Part shown: one piece after another, positions 8,767-19,024 of the stretch
How positions within the stretch are numbered: position 1 is the stretch's first letter
How the letters are laid out: every line of letters begins with the position of its first letter
From: Planococcus versutus
Lineage (GTDB): Bacteria > Bacillota > Bacilli > Bacillales_A > Planococcaceae
Reading direction: 5' to 3'
DNA length: 64,000 nt
Assembly: GCF_001186155.3 (NCBI RefSeq)
Contig: NZ_CP016540.2
Coordinates: forward strand, 3,016,001-3,080,000
Translations under genes and position numbers: made by a program
The notes under the pieces: model-generated
The model's database searches: none
Seen by the model: only the letters and a program-made list of their open reading frames with translations
Told to the model about the DNA's origin: nothing

Positions 8767-9677
8767 CTGATCTCTCGCCTCACTTGTTGAAGTTCGTAGT
8801 TTTTAATAGCACCTAGTAAATTCGAGCGATTGCCGTTTTTTGCTAAACGAATGACAAGCTTTTCTTTGAAAGGTTCTAGCAAATTCTTGAACAAAGCGCT
8901 CTCAATTTCTTGCTCTAACCATTTTCCTTGAGCTGAAATCCCGCCTCCAATTACAACCGAGTCGGGGTTCCAAACATAGATCAAGGATTGCAAACCAATC
9001 ACTAAGTCATTTAACCATTCATGAAATAAGTTTACAGACTCTTCATCACCACGTTTGACACTTTCCATAAATGCAGGAACTTGTTGGTGTGGCTGAATTT
9101 CTTGTATTTTTTGCTCTAGCCTACTAACAGATGCGTATTGTTCAAAGCAGCCTTTTTGGCCACATGAACAAAGTCTACCGTTAGGGTAGAGATTCATATG
9201 ACCAATGGCACTGGCTAAATGACTAGCTCCTTTGTGGATTTGCCCATGTAATGCGAGTGAACCACCAATTCCTGTTCCAATGGTCAAAAACAATAGCTGT
9301 TGCGAATCTGATGCAACGCCTTTCCAAAGTTCTCCAAGCGCGCCGCAATGGACATCATTTTCAACTTCGACCGGAAGCTGAAGTCTGGTTTCTAGCAGTT
9401 TTTTAACGTTCATCCCTGTATAGCCTGGAATGGTTTGCGTCGCATAAATTACTTTACCCGCTGCTGAGTCAATCGATCCTGCTGTACTAATAGCCACCCC
9501 TGTAATGGGCCACTGTTGTTGAAGTTGTTTTGTCAGGTGCTCAATCTTTTCAACCAATACTGCTCCGCCTTTAGATGCGCCTGTGGGCGTTACATCTTCA
9601 GCAAGTATGTGCCCGTGAGAATCTCCAATACCATACTTAATATTTGTTCCACCAATATCGAATACAGCGACTAACAT
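8763..9677 (-). CDS. nanK: ROK-family kinase, probable N-acetylmannosamine kinase
   Basis: The 304-residue protein has the ROK motifs: the phosphate loop DIGGTNIKYG at the N-terminus, GTGIGGSLA, and the zinc-binding cluster CSCGQKGCFEQYAS. The position in a nan operon points to phosphorylation of ManNAc to ManNAc-6-P, the substrate of NanE. ROK specificity cannot be proven from motifs alone. Confidence 0.85.
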   Translation of the reverse strand: MLVAVFDIGGTNIKYGIGDSHGHILAEDVTPTGASKGGAVLVEKIEHLTKQLQQQWPITGVAISTAGSIDSAAGKVIYATQTIPGYTGMNVKKLLETRLQLPVEVENDVHCGALGELWKGVASDSQQLLFLTIGTGIGGSLALHGQIHKGASHLASAIGHMNLYPNGRLCSCGQKGCFEQYASVSRLEQKIQEIQPHQQVPAFMESVKRGDEESVNLFHEWLNDLVIGLQSLIYVWNPDSVVIGGGISAQGKWLEQEIESALFKNLLEPFKEKLVIRLAKNGNRSNLLGAIKNYELQQVRREIR

Positions 9678-9696
9678 GTGAGATTCCTACTTTCGG

Positions 9697-10977
9697 TTAA
9701 GGTAATAATAGATCTGGTAAGAACAAAGCAATTTGCGGGAAGAACGTAATTAATAACAAACACACAACCAGTGGAATGATAAATGGAATAACGCCTCGTG
9801 TTAACGTAGCCACTGGAATATTCCCGACTCGTGACACCACAAACAAGGCCATGCCCATCGGCGGAGTCAATATCCCGATCATTAAGTTTAAAATAACAAT
9901 AATACCAAAGTGTACAGGATCTACTCCTGCTACTAGTATGACTGGCACTAAAATCGGTACGAGTAAAATCAACAAAGCCAAAGATTCAACAAACATGCCT
10001 AAGAAAATTAGCAACAAGTTCATCAACAACAATAAAATAATTGGATTATCTGTCACGTTCAAGAAGAAATCCGCTACTTTAATAGCCACTTGTTCGTGCG
10101 CGATCATTTGTCCGAAAAACTCGACACCCATGATCATCAACACAGCGACTCCTGTTAACTTCATCGACTCAACGACGTTCGTAAACAATAACTTGAAAGT
10201 TAGTTCTCTGTAGACAAAGAAACCTAAGAACATCGCGTACAATGTAGCGACAATCGCAGCTTCTGTTGGGGTGAAGAAACCAGAGAAAATTCCACCAATA
10301 ATGATAATCGGTGTCAACAACGCCCAAAATGCCCGTTTAAAATGATAAAACCTTTTTTTCATTGATGCTTTTGGTGCCTTTGCATAGCCACGCTTTTTCG
10401 CCCAAATATAAGCCACAACCATTAGTGAAAACGTCATCAACAGTCCAGGCAATACACCTGCTAAAAACAAGCGAGCAATTGATTGATCGGAAATAACGCC
10501 ATAAATGATGAGTGGAATACTCGGTGGAATAATTGGACCGATAATAGCAGATGCTGCTGTTAACCCGCCCGCATAATCATCATCGTACTTTTCATCTCTC
10601 ATCGATTTAATTTCTAACTGTCCAAGTCCTCCCGCATCGGCTAACGCAGATCCGGACATTCCTGAAAACATCAGAGACGCCATAATATTTACATGGCCCA
10701 ATCCACCGCTATAGTGACCGACCAATGATTTCGCAAACGCAAAAATTCGTTCGGTAATACCAGAAGAGTTCATCAACGTCCCCGTCAAAATAAAGAACGG
10801 AACCGCAAGTAACGCAAAGCTATCAATACTATCGATCAACTTTGCTCCTGAAAAGAACACCAAGCTCCAATCGGTCATCGCGAAGTACGCAAATGCTGCG
10901 ACGATTAATGTAAAACCAACTGGCATTCCTAAAAACAGAAGCAGCAACCAAACGATAAAGATAATGCCTACTTCCAT
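9697..10977 (-). CDS. TRAP transporter large permease (DctM/SiaM)
   Basis: A 426-residue, very hydrophobic protein with about twelve membrane segments and the DctM hallmarks [30 protein letters not shown] and [14 protein letters not shown]. It forms the sodium-driven channel of the TRAP system with the small subunit. Its start follows the stop of dctQ with no gap, and the ribosome binding site GAGGAG lies inside dctQ. The context indicates sialic acid uptake. Confidence 0.92.
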   Translation of the reverse strand: MEVGIIFIVWLLLLFLGMPVGFTLIVAAFAYFAMTDWSLVFFSGAKLIDSIDSFALLAVPFFILTGTLMNSSGITERIFAFAKSLVGHYSGGLGHVNIMASLMFSGMSGSALADAGGLGQLEIKSMRDEKYDDDYAGGLTAASAIIGPIIPPSIPLIIYGVISDQSIARLFLAGVLPGLLMTFSLMVVAYIWAKKRGYAKAPKASMKKRFYHFKRAFWALLTPIIIIGGIFSGFFTPTEAAIVATLYAMFLGFFVYRELTFKLLFTNVVESMKLTGVAVLMIMGVEFFGQMIAHEQVAIKVADFFLNVTDNPIILLLLMNLLLIFLGMFVESLALLILLVPILVPVILVAGVDPVHFGIIVILNLMIGILTPPMGMALFVVSRVGNIPVATLTRGVIPFIIPLVVCLLLITFFPQIALFLPDLLLP

Positions 10978-11445
10978 TTAAATCTCCTCCTTCATATTGC
11001 GCCATTCTTGGTAGTTTCGCTCAAGAAGACGGTAAATCATCAATAGTGAAAGAAGTGGAAGAGCACTGTACATGTACACATACGAAATTCCTAATGCCAC
11101 AATATCAACGGGTACTTTACGTAAAGCCATTTCATAACCAATATACGTCATCAACAATAAAACGATTAAAATGACAAATTGGAAGACATAGTTCAACCCT
11201 TTTTGTATTGCTTTTGGCATCTTCTCAACAAAATAATCAATATAGACATGCCCGTTTTCTTTTATACCGATGGATACGGCTAAGTAACCGACATAGATGA
11301 AAATAAATTTTGCTAATGCTTCTGACCACGTTAGCGGCTGATCAAGAACAAGACGGAAGAAAATTTGCATCGTCAAAACAATTAACATGATGATAAAAAG
11401 AACGCCGCCTACAATTTCTTCAAAATTTGCTAAAAACTTTTTCAT
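10978..11445 (-). CDS. TRAP transporter small permease (DctQ/SiaQ)
   Basis: A 155-residue protein with four predicted membrane segments and the family motif TWSEALAKFIFIYVGYLAVSIG. The subunit is essential for TRAP transporter assembly. It sits between the binding protein and the large permease, as usual. Confidence 0.9.
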   Translation of the reverse strand: MKKFLANFEEIVGGVLFIIMLIVLTMQIFFRLVLDQPLTWSEALAKFIFIYVGYLAVSIGIKENGHVYIDYFVEKMPKAIQKGLNYVFQFVILIVLLLMTYIGYEMALRKVPVDIVALGISYVYMYSALPLLSLLMIYRLLERNYQEWRNMKEEI

Positions 11446-11464
11446 GTTTTCACCTGATTCCTAA

Positions 11465-12484
11465 TTAATCATTCGCCTCTTGAATTTCTTTCAAGTACGC
11501 ATCTGAACCTTCACCAATTTCTTTCAAGTACGAAGGGTATGCTTTAGAAACTGCTTCTTTGAATTCCTCAAGATCTGGCTCTGTTACCGTTACACCTTCT
11601 TCTTTGAACTTCTCGATCAAGCTTGCTTCTTCTTCTTCAAATAGTGACGTGTGATAAGCTGTCGCTTCTTCGATGCCATCTTCTAAAATTGTTTTCAAGT
11701 CTTCTGGTAGTTTATCCATTGTTGCTTTGCTGACAACGTAGTTTACATCGTTTACGACGTGGTTTGTCATCGCTAAGTAATCTTGAACTTCATAGAATTT
11801 TTGTGCATCAATTGTTGATAATGGGTTTTCTTGACCATCTACTGCGTTAGTTTGCAAGGCCAAGTAAACTTCTGTGAAAGCCATTGGAGTGGCAGACGCA
11901 CCTGTGTATTTTGCATAGTCTAACAAGTTTTGCGCTTCTGGTACACGAAGCTTCAAGCCTTCCATGTCTGCTAGTGATTCGATTGCACGGTTAGATGTTG
12001 TTTGACGTGTACCGTTATAAGCATTTCCTGCAAGAACCCAGTTATGCTCTGTCGCTAACTCTTCTTTCAACCCTTTACCGTATTCTGTATCGTTTAACAC
12101 TTTTGTGATGTGTTCATAATTATCAACAATATAGGGTAAGCCCATTAAAGAAGCACGTGGCACCCAAATACCAAAACGCCCAGTTTCAGCTAAAGCCATA
12201 TCTAACGATCCTTCGCTTGCTTGTTCAAGCATTGCACGATCATCACCTAATTGAGAGTTTGGATATAATTTAATCGTTAACTGTCCGTCACTTTCTTTAT
12301 CTACGTACTCTGCTAATTTTTCTGCTGCTTTGTATTCGTTTTGCTGATTTCCAGCAACCATTCCAAATTTCAATTCAACTTTTTCTGATGAATCATCGCC
12401 ACCTGCTTCACTTGATGATGAACATGCACCTAATACGAATAATGCTAAAAACAATACCCCTATTGCTAACCAACGTTTTGTCAT
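11465..12484 (-). CDS. TRAP transporter solute-binding lipoprotein (DctP/SiaP-type)
   Basis: The protein starts with a lipoprotein signal ending in LGAC (lipid-modified Cys21). A DctP-family domain follows, with the substrate carboxylate region RQTTSNRAIESLADMEGLKLRVPE and NPLSTIDAQKFYEVQDYLAMTNH. In a Gram-positive cell it is anchored to the outer face of the membrane and delivers the ligand to DctQM. It is the first gene of the operon. Sialic acid as ligand is inferred from the neighbours. Confidence 0.92.
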   Translation of the reverse strand: MTKRWLAIGVLFLALFVLGACSSSSEAGGDDSSEKVELKFGMVAGNQQNEYKAAEKLAEYVDKESDGQLTIKLYPNSQLGDDRAMLEQASEGSLDMALAETGRFGIWVPRASLMGLPYIVDNYEHITKVLNDTEYGKGLKEELATEHNWVLAGNAYNGTRQTTSNRAIESLADMEGLKLRVPEAQNLLDYAKYTGASATPMAFTEVYLALQTNAVDGQENPLSTIDAQKFYEVQDYLAMTNHVVNDVNYVVSKATMDKLPEDLKTILEDGIEEATAYHTSLFEEEEASLIEKFKEEGVTVTEPDLEEFKEAVSKAYPSYLKEIGEGSDAYLKEIQEAND

Positions 12485-12513
12485 AATTTTTTCTCTCCCC
12501 TTTTCCTTTTTAA

Positions 12514-12527
12514 TGAAAGTGCTTACA
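12514..12527. promoter_or_regulatory. cre-like catabolite-repression site
   Basis: On the minus strand the sequence TGTAAGCACTTTCA matches the CcpA cre consensus (TGWAANCGNTNWCA) with one mismatch. It lies in the 5' untranslated region between promoter and start codon. A bound CcpA there would block elongation in the presence of preferred sugars. Confidence 0.6.
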
Positions 12528-12533
12528 AAAACT

Positions 12534-12621
12534 GAAAGGTAACTTTCAATTTTTATTTATTTTTGACAACAAACTTTCATTAATTTAGTGTAAGTATACT
12601 TTTATGAGAGTTTTCTGTCAA
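12534..12621 (-). promoter_or_regulatory. Sialic acid operon promoter and candidate RpiR operator
   Basis: On the minus strand, TTGACA (12616-12621) and TATACT (12593-12598) are separated by exactly 17 nt, an almost perfect sigma-A promoter. Downstream lies an inverted repeat GAAAG, GTAA, CTTTC (12534-12547). An outer pair, TAATGAAAGT at 12511 and ACTTTCATTA near 12573, also flanks this region. These are likely operators for the operon-encoded RpiR regulator. Confidence 0.75.
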
Positions 12622-12962
12622 TGTTTTTTTGAAACTTGATGGTTAGTTGTCAAAATAAATTTTATTGACTGAATTGGTGTAACTTCTCTAAAGTTGCTGT
12701 TTGAAATTGTCTCAATCTTTTTCGAACCGCCTTTTTTTAACATGTGACGTTCTTTTTCACACTCTACTAACGATTTATGGTTACTTGTTGAGCACAGTTA
12801 GCTTGAACTATCGTAAAAAAGGATATAGTAACAGTACAAGCTATTATTTTTGGTGAAGATGTATGTCCTGTGTTAGCGTGAGCAAAACTCGACGAAATTT
12901 TAAGCGCAACTATTTTTATATTTTTACTTTGCTATCCTTTAATTCAATAGGAGGTCTTCACT
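12622..12962. other. Divergent intergenic region
   Basis: AT-rich sequence between the sialic acid operon and the monooxygenase gene. No coding potential was recognised. The right end carries AGGAGGT, the ribosome binding site of the next gene. No convincing promoter for that gene could be fixed by eye. Confidence 0.4.
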
Positions 12963-14492
12963 GTGAAACCACAAATATTGATCGTAGGAGCGGGTCCGAC
13001 TGGACTTGATCTCGCTTATAGCCTTGCGCGTTTTGGTGTATCTTTTCGGATTATCGAAAAAAAGTCCGGGACAGGTACGGCTTCCCGTGCACTAGCTGTA
13101 CATGCACGGATATTAGAACATTATCAGCAACTCGGCTTGTCCGATAGAATCGTCAAAAAAGGACAACCGATTTTGTCACTCGATTTGAGTGATGGAAAAG
13201 AAGTAAAAGCCAATTTGAAATTTCATGATTTTGGTAAAGGGCTAAGTCCATTTCCGTTAATTCTTAGCTTGCCTCAAGATGAACACGAAGATATTTTAGT
13301 GGATGAACTAAAACAATTAGGCATTGATGTAGAGTGGGATACGGAATTATCTTCTTTTAAAGATACCGGGGAAACAGTCCATGCCGTATTAAAAAAAGAA
13401 GGACAGCCAGAAGAGTCGGCTGACTTTGCTTATCTTTGTGGATGTGACGGAGCGAGTAGTACGGTTCGAAAAGGATTGGATTTTGAATTTCCAGGTGGTA
13501 CGTACGATCAATTGTTTTTCGTAGCCGATGTAGAAACCAAAAAAGCGGAAGTCGAAATGGAAAAAATGGATATGTATATGGACAATGATGGCTTTATGTT
13601 GTATATGTCTGTTCGCAATGAATTCACAAAAAGAATCCTTGGCGTCGTGCCAGAGCGATTTAACAATCAGACGGAAATCGAATACAGTGACATTAGCGAG
13701 TACATTGAAAAGAAAATTGAAGTTACGGCTTCACGCGTCAATTGGTTTTCTACTTATCGCGTTCATAACCGTGTAAGCGATCACTTTGTCAAAGGCCGCA
13801 CTTTTATATTAGGTGATGCCGGACATCTTCATAGTCCTGCAGGTGGCCAAGGCATGAATACGGGCATTGGAGATGCTTTCAACTTGTCGTGGAAGCTCGC
13901 AGCGGTACTAAAAGGCAAAGCTTCTTCTACTATATTAGAAACGTACGAAACAGAACGGATTGCATTTGCCCGGACGTTAGTCGCTACAACTGACAAAGCA
14001 TTCCAAACCATTATCAATCAAAAGCTTCCAGGTACGGCGTTGCGCAAATTTTTTATCCCATACGTTTTGCCTTCTTTATTCACCGTTTCGATTACTAAAA
14101 GGAATGCTTTTAAAATCTTATCTCAAATTCACATCAACTATAAAAAAAGTAGACTCAGTAAAGGCAAAGCCGGAAAGGTTTTTGCGGGGATGCGCTTGCC
14201 TTGGATCAAAACAACAGATGTCGATAATTTCCGTGCTTTACGCTCGCTGGATTGGCAAATTCATATTTACGGCCAAGCAAGTAAAGAACTGAAAGATTTT
14301 GCCGCTGCGCAGTCGCTTGAAATTTATGAATTTGCATGGCAACCCTTCATGAAAAAAACTGGATTTAAACAAGACGCCTTATACTTTGTGCGTCCGGACG
14401 GTCATGTGGCGTTAGCAAATAACACGCAAGACGTGAATGTATTAAAAAACTATTTAACCGAATTTGAGTTGGTTGCGTTTCATGCCAACTGA
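12963..14492 (+). CDS. FAD-dependent aromatic monooxygenase (PheA/TfdB class)
   Basis: The 509-residue flavoprotein has the ADP-binding motif VGAGPTG near the N-terminus. The second FAD motif, GDAGHLHSPAGGQGMNTG, starts near residue 283, and a C-terminal thioredoxin-like domain is typical of phenol-hydroxylase-type enzymes. Such enzymes hydroxylate aromatic or polyketide substrates using NAD(P)H and O2. The GTG start follows a strong AGGAGGT. The gene stands alone, so the substrate is unknown. Confidence 0.85.
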   Translation: MKPQILIVGAGPTGLDLAYSLARFGVSFRIIEKKSGTGTASRALAVHARILEHYQQLGLSDRIVKKGQPILSLDLSDGKEVKANLKFHDFGKGLSPFPLILSLPQDEHEDILVDELKQLGIDVEWDTELSSFKDTGETVHAVLKKEGQPEESADFAYLCGCDGASSTVRKGLDFEFPGGTYDQLFFVADVETKKAEVEMEKMDMYMDNDGFMLYMSVRNEFTKRILGVVPERFNNQTEIEYSDISEYIEKKIEVTASRVNWFSTYRVHNRVSDHFVKGRTFILGDAGHLHSPAGGQGMNTGIGDAFNLSWKLAAVLKGKASSTILETYETERIAFARTLVATTDKAFQTIINQKLPGTALRKFFIPYVLPSLFTVSITKRNAFKILSQIHINYKKSRLSKGKAGKVFAGMRLPWIKTTDVDNFRALRSLDWQIHIYGQASKELKDFAAAQSLEIYEFAWQPFMKKTGFKQDALYFVRPDGHVALANNTQDVNVLKNYLTEFELVAFHAN

Positions 14493-14553
14493 TCGTGTCT
14501 TTAGTTAGAAGTTTGTTCTTCTCTGCACTGCTATTGGCGTTCAGCAATTACCA

Positions 14554-14608
14554 GAAAAAAGCCTCCACTTTAAACAACCTATACAGGTCGTTAAAGTGGG
14601 GGCTTCTT
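14554..14608. terminator. Bidirectional terminator between convergent genes
   Basis: GCCTCCACTTTAA pairs with TTAAAGTGGGGGC, flanked by an A-run and a T-rich end. It separates the monooxygenase gene from the M20 peptidase gene. Confidence 0.85.
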
Positions 14609-14620
14609 GACTGACTTATT

Positions 14621-15838
14621 TTATTTTGCATGATCGTATGCTACCAAGATGGCAGCAAATGATTTAGCGGTATTGAGCATGGCTGTTTCGTCAAAATCGA
14701 AACGAGCGTGATGATGCGGATAAACTTTATCATCTTCTGCTAATTGAGCGCCTGCAAAAATAAAAGAACCGGGTACTTGTTGTGTATAGTAGCAAAAATC
14801 CTCACCCGGCATCACAGCTGGCGTTTCGACTACCGCTTCGGCACCTAACACACTTTCCATTGCGCGCTTCGCTAGTTGCGTTTCCTCGGGATGATTCCAC
14901 ACAGCGTCATAGCCCTTTTCAAGAACGGTATCAACTCTAGCGCCAAATGCTTTGGCTACTTGAGAAGCGATTGTCGACAATCGTTCAGTAGCGAGTGAAC
15001 GAACTTCCGGTTTATACGAACGAATGGTACCGGTCATGACCGCTGTTGTGGGAATCACGTTTTTGGCTTGACCGCTGTTAATAGACCCTACTGAAACGAC
15101 CAGTTGCTCTAGTGGATCGGTGTTGCGGCTAACAATCGACTGAAGTGCCGTGATAATGTGAGCAGCCGTGACAATCGGATCCACCGTTTCTTGAGGAATG
15201 GCGCCATGACCTCCTTTGCCATTCACAGTAATAACAAAGGTATCGACCGCAGCTTGGATATAGCCTTCTTTGTAAAACATGGTTCCCGATGGCATCGTGC
15301 TTTGAAGATGGCAACCATAGACAGCGTCAACGCCTGCGAGGCAACCGTCTGCAATCATAGCCTATGCACCCCCTGGATATTCTTCTTCTCCAAACTGGTG
15401 GATAAAGACTACGTTATGATGCACTTGCTCTGGATTTCCAACTAACGTTTTGGCAAAAACCATGAGTGCCGCTGTATGGCCATCATGACCACAGGCATGC
15501 ATAGCGCCAGGGATGGTCGATTTGTAAGGCACCTCTTTTTGATCTTGAATTGGCAAAGCATCAAAATCTGCACGGAACGCAATAGTTTTTTGTGCATTTT
15601 CCGCATTGAATGTAGCGACTACACCACGTCCACCCACACCGGTTCTGACTTTTAACCCTAACGCATTGTAGTATTCAGCTATATATTGAGGTGTTTCGAC
15701 TTCTTGATGAGAAATTTCAGGATATTGATGAAGATGACGACGAATACTCACCATTTCAGGGTAAAAATTTTCTAATTGGCTGACCAGTTGCTGGAGTTTT
15801 TCATTTTCTATGGACAAGTTTTGTGTATTAATTGACAT
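14621..15838 (-). pseudogene. M20 amidohydrolase/aminoacylase interrupted by an in-frame TAG
   Basis: The two halves are in the same frame and together give a normal ~405-residue M20 peptidase of the aminoacylase/hippurate hydrolase type. The first half ends FGEEEYPGGA. Codon 159 is TAG (15362-15364), and the second half continues AMIADGCLAGVDAVYGCHL. The family normally has lysine at this place (GGAKAMI), so an AAG to TAG change explains it. Metal-binding residues are intact on both sides (HACGHDGHT, GEEE, and a C-terminal HHHARFDFDE). It overlaps the upstream amidohydrolase gene by 11 nt. Readthrough, a base-call error or recent inactivation are all possible. Confidence 0.8.
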
Positions 15839-17009
15839 GGACCATTACGCCTCCTTGATAGACAGTTTCGACTGAACGAAAAGCAGAAAGACTGTTTTCC
15901 GGATCTTCAGACAGAATGATAAAATCAGCGACTTTCCCGGCTTCTAGTGATCCGGTTTCGTTTTGAACATTTAAGACAGCTGCCGCATCATACGTTGCGG
16001 AAGTAATGATGGCACGAACAGTCATCACACCTTCATGCATCAATTCCAGTTCTTTAGCAAAATCACCGTGTAAGTTAAATGGTGTCCCGGCGTCTGTACC
16101 CGCTGCGATTTTTACGCCCGCTTTTACTGCTTTTCGGAAACTTTCTTTATGCGCTTCGTAACAATATTTCGCCTTTTTGATAGCATGCGGTGGAATTTCC
16201 CCTGAATCTGCATTTTGGACAATGTAATACGGTGCTGCAAGCGTCGGGACAAGCACTGTTCCGTATTCAATCATCAAATGAATGGTTTCATCGTCTAGGA
16301 AAATACCATGTTCAATGGTCGTAATTCCTGCACGTACGGCATTTTGAATACCGATAGTTCCTTGTGCATGAGAAGCGGTCGTTTTTCCAGCATGAAGCGC
16401 TTCTTCAACTGCCGCTTTCATTTCGTTTTCCGATAATTGTGGAGAGCCTGGGTCAACGCCAGGTGTCATCACACCGCCAGTCGCCATCAACTTTAATACG
16501 TCAGCGCCTTGCTTTAACGTTTGACGTGCCACTTTACGGATTTCGTCTTCTCCATCTGCTTCTGAAGCAAGCGGATAGCCGTGACCACCCGTCATGACAA
16601 TCGGCTGACCAGAACCATAAACTGTAGGACCAGTGACAAGGCCTGCCTCTATAGCGTCGCGGTACGCCAAGTCAATATGTCCTTTCGACCCTAAGTTACG
16701 AACACTTGTAACGCCAGACTTTATCTGTTTTTTCCCGTTAGCTTGGTGACGATAAGCAGACAATGCCTGGCTGTCTGTAGAAATTTGAGCAAATGGATCT
16801 GCTACACCGTCCATGCCAAGATGAATGTGCATATCAAAAAATCCTGGCAAAATGGTTTTTCCTTGACCGTCGATTACAGTTGTTGCTTGTTTGTGAACAG
16901 CTTCTTCTCCAACTGCAACAATTTTGTTTTTTTCAATGAGGATAGCCGACTCTGTCAGCTTATCGCCTCTACCTGTATAAATCGTGACATTCTCTATTTT
17001 CAAAGACAA
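15828..17009 (-). CDS. Amidohydrolase-superfamily metal-dependent hydrolase
   Basis: The protein has the superfamily metal ligands DMHIHLG, a lysine in DVLKLMATGG, HAQG, IEHG and AGTDAGTP, and the C-terminal GSLEAGKVADFII. It resembles imidazolonepropionase-like or Xaa-Pro dipeptidase amidohydrolases. The most likely start is TTG at 17009, 6 nt after GAGGAGGAATT; earlier in-frame codons lack a site. It is translationally coupled to the M20 gene, which suggests a two-step cleavage of an N-acyl amino acid or peptide. Confidence 0.82.
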   Translation of the reverse strand: MSLKIENVTIYTGRGDKLTESAILIEKNKIVAVGEEAVHKQATTVIDGQGKTILPGFFDMHIHLGMDGVADPFAQISTDSQALSAYRHQANGKKQIKSGVTSVRNLGSKGHIDLAYRDAIEAGLVTGPTVYGSGQPIVMTGGHGYPLASEADGEDEIRKVARQTLKQGADVLKLMATGGVMTPGVDPGSPQLSENEMKAAVEEALHAGKTTASHAQGTIGIQNAVRAGITTIEHGIFLDDETIHLMIEYGTVLVPTLAAPYYIVQNADSGEIPPHAIKKAKYCYEAHKESFRKAVKAGVKIAAGTDAGTPFNLHGDFAKELELMHEGVMTVRAIITSATYDAAAVLNVQNETGSLEAGKVADFIILSEDPENSLSAFRSVETVYQGGVMVHVN

Positions 17010-17451
17010 TCGAATTCCTCCTCTAGTTAAAGTCAATAACCACTTCTATCTGTGACTCAGTAGCCACTTTAGCACTCGTCATTTCACTTTTCCGATCCTC
17101 AACCCACTTAACTAGTTGGAATTATTAATCTATTTCACCTTCTTACTATATAGTCTATGGCACGAAAAAGTAAGCTGTTTTTATGAATAATCATAAAATA
17201 ACGACAAAGTGATCTACTTTTTTTGCTTTAGTCACGAAAAATCTATTGCGATTTTCCGAAAAGTGGTAGCACGTCGCCAATCGTTGTCACAGCAGGTTAT
17301 TCGTGAGTACTTTCTTTAACCTCACATGCTTTCTGTTGAAACTTAAGTGTATTTTTTTCAGCTATTATAGGAGATCTTGCATTTTGTGACTTTTTGAAAA
17401 GAAGTTATGACAAGTATGTGGAGTGTGTTCTCTTGATTACTTTGATTGTCA
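17010..17451. other. Divergent intergenic region
   Basis: AT-rich region separating the amidohydrolase and the drug exporter. No reading frame of merit and no clear operator was found apart from the promoter listed next. Confidence 0.4.
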
Positions 17452-17481
17452 TTGAATTTTGTAAAGAAATTTTGCTATAGT
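17452..17481 (+). promoter_or_regulatory. Candidate sigma-A promoter of the DHA2 exporter
   Basis: TTGAAT at 17452-17457 and TATAGT at 17476-17481 are separated by 18 nt and lie about 90 nt in front of the exporter start codon. Confidence 0.5.
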
Positions 17482-17569
17482 TGCACATGGACTTATTAAT
17501 CCGATGGAAACTAACGGATAACCAGAAACTTCACCAGTCAAAACTAAAGTTAGAGAAAGAAGTTGAGTT

Positions 17570-18976
17570 ATGGAATCTCACGTACACGTTCAAAGACCAA
17601 AACTGATCGCAGGCATTTTAATGCTGGGTTCTTTTATCGGGTTGTTTGGCGAAACCGCATTAAATATGGCGTTAACAAATATTATGGACGACTTAGCTAT
17701 TAGCGCAGGCACAGCACAGTGGCTAACGACTGGTTATTTGTTGGTGTTGGCTACGCTAGTGCCATTATCTGCTTATTTGGTTCGCTGGTTTACCACACGC
17801 CAACTAATCGTTTCAGCATTGCTGATTTCTTCACTTGGTGCACTTCTCGCTGCACTGGCACCTAATTTTGCGGTTCTGCTTCTTGGCCGGCTGATACAAG
17901 CCATTGGCACAGGTATTTTCTTGCCGTTAATGTTCAGCGTTGTTCTCATGATTTTTCCGATTCAAAAACGTGGATCGGTTATGGGGATTGTTGGACTGGT
18001 AATCACTGCAGGTCCTGCTTTAGGGCCTACATTGAGTGGATTAATCATTCAAGTGAGCAGCTGGCATTATATTTTTGTGGTTATGATCGCGTTAAATGTT
18101 TTGCTCTTGCTAGGTTCTTTAAAAGTAGAAAATGTTTCCATTATCTCGAAACCAACTATTGATGTGGCTTCGCTATTGCTATCTACTCTCGCTTTTGGCG
18201 GAATCATCTTCTCTCTCGCGACTTTGGCAGAAACACCTTTTGCAAATCCGTTTGTTTGGGGGCCATTAGTGGTCGGCGTTGTCGCATTGTTGCTATTTGT
18301 GTTGCGTCAGTTGAAAATGACACACCCGATGATTGATTTGCGTGTGTTTAAGTACACAATGTTTTCGTTGGGTACTTTGTTGATGTTCGCGACGTTATTC
18401 GTCATTCTTTCAGTATCAATTCTAATTCCTATTTATTTAAAAAGTGTCCTCGCTTATTCATCGATTGCCGCAGGACTGTTGATGTTACCGGCCAACTTTC
18501 TAAATATCTTAATGGCACCAATTGTCGGCTCTAGTTTTGACCGAGTAGGTGCCCGCATTTATACGCGAGCTGGATTTGCTTTTATGACTCTTGCCGCTTT
18601 ACTATTTATCATGATTCTTTCGGCTACAACACCTGTATGGCAAGTGATCGCTGCACTTTGTATGTTGTTCTTAGGAGTTTCAATGGCCATTATGCCCGCA
18701 CAAACTCATGCTATGAATCAGTTACCTCCCGATTTGTATGCTGATGGTTCGGCTGCTATGAATACGCTGACTCAAGTTGCAGGCGCTGCAGGGACAGCGA
18801 TTGCCATTACGTTGTTTACAGCCGGTCAAAAAAACTACATTGCCGAGTTTGGCGCTGTCAATCCGGCAGCATTTTTAGCATCTGGTACAAATTTCGCTTT
18901 TTATGCTGTGTTGGTAGCTGCTATTGTGGGATTGGTAGGCTCTTTGTTTGTCCGCAACACCAAACTAGCCAGTTAA
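17570..18976 (+). CDS. DHA2-family MFS multidrug exporter
   Basis: The 468-residue protein has about 14 membrane segments. Motif A-like LVPLSAYLVRWFTTRQLI and the antiporter motif GPALGPTLSG in helix 5 mark a proton-driven drug exporter of the EmrB/QacA/LmrB type. A ribosome binding site (AGAAAGAAG) precedes the ATG. No dedicated regulator is adjacent. A clear terminator follows. Confidence 0.88.
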   Translation: MESHVHVQRPKLIAGILMLGSFIGLFGETALNMALTNIMDDLAISAGTAQWLTTGYLLVLATLVPLSAYLVRWFTTRQLIVSALLISSLGALLAALAPNFAVLLLGRLIQAIGTGIFLPLMFSVVLMIFPIQKRGSVMGIVGLVITAGPALGPTLSGLIIQVSSWHYIFVVMIALNVLLLLGSLKVENVSIISKPTIDVASLLLSTLAFGGIIFSLATLAETPFANPFVWGPLVVGVVALLLFVLRQLKMTHPMIDLRVFKYTMFSLGTLLMFATLFVILSVSILIPIYLKSVLAYSSIAAGLLMLPANFLNILMAPIVGSSFDRVGARIYTRAGFAFMTLAALLFIMILSATTPVWQVIAALCMLFLGVSMAIMPAQTHAMNQLPPDLYADGSAAMNTLTQVAGAAGTAIAITLFTAGQKNYIAEFGAVNPAAFLASGTNFAFYAVLVAAIVGLVGSLFVRNTKLAS

Positions 18977-18979
18977 TTG

Positions 18980-19019
18980 AAAAACACATCCGGCCTTTTA
19001 AAGGAAGGATGTGTTTTTT
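18980..19019. terminator. Terminator after the DHA2 exporter
   Basis: AAAACACATCC pairs with GGATGTGTTTT and is followed by a T-run. It also faces the end of the DUF4181 gene on the other strand. Confidence 0.88.
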
Positions 19020-19024
19020 AGCTT

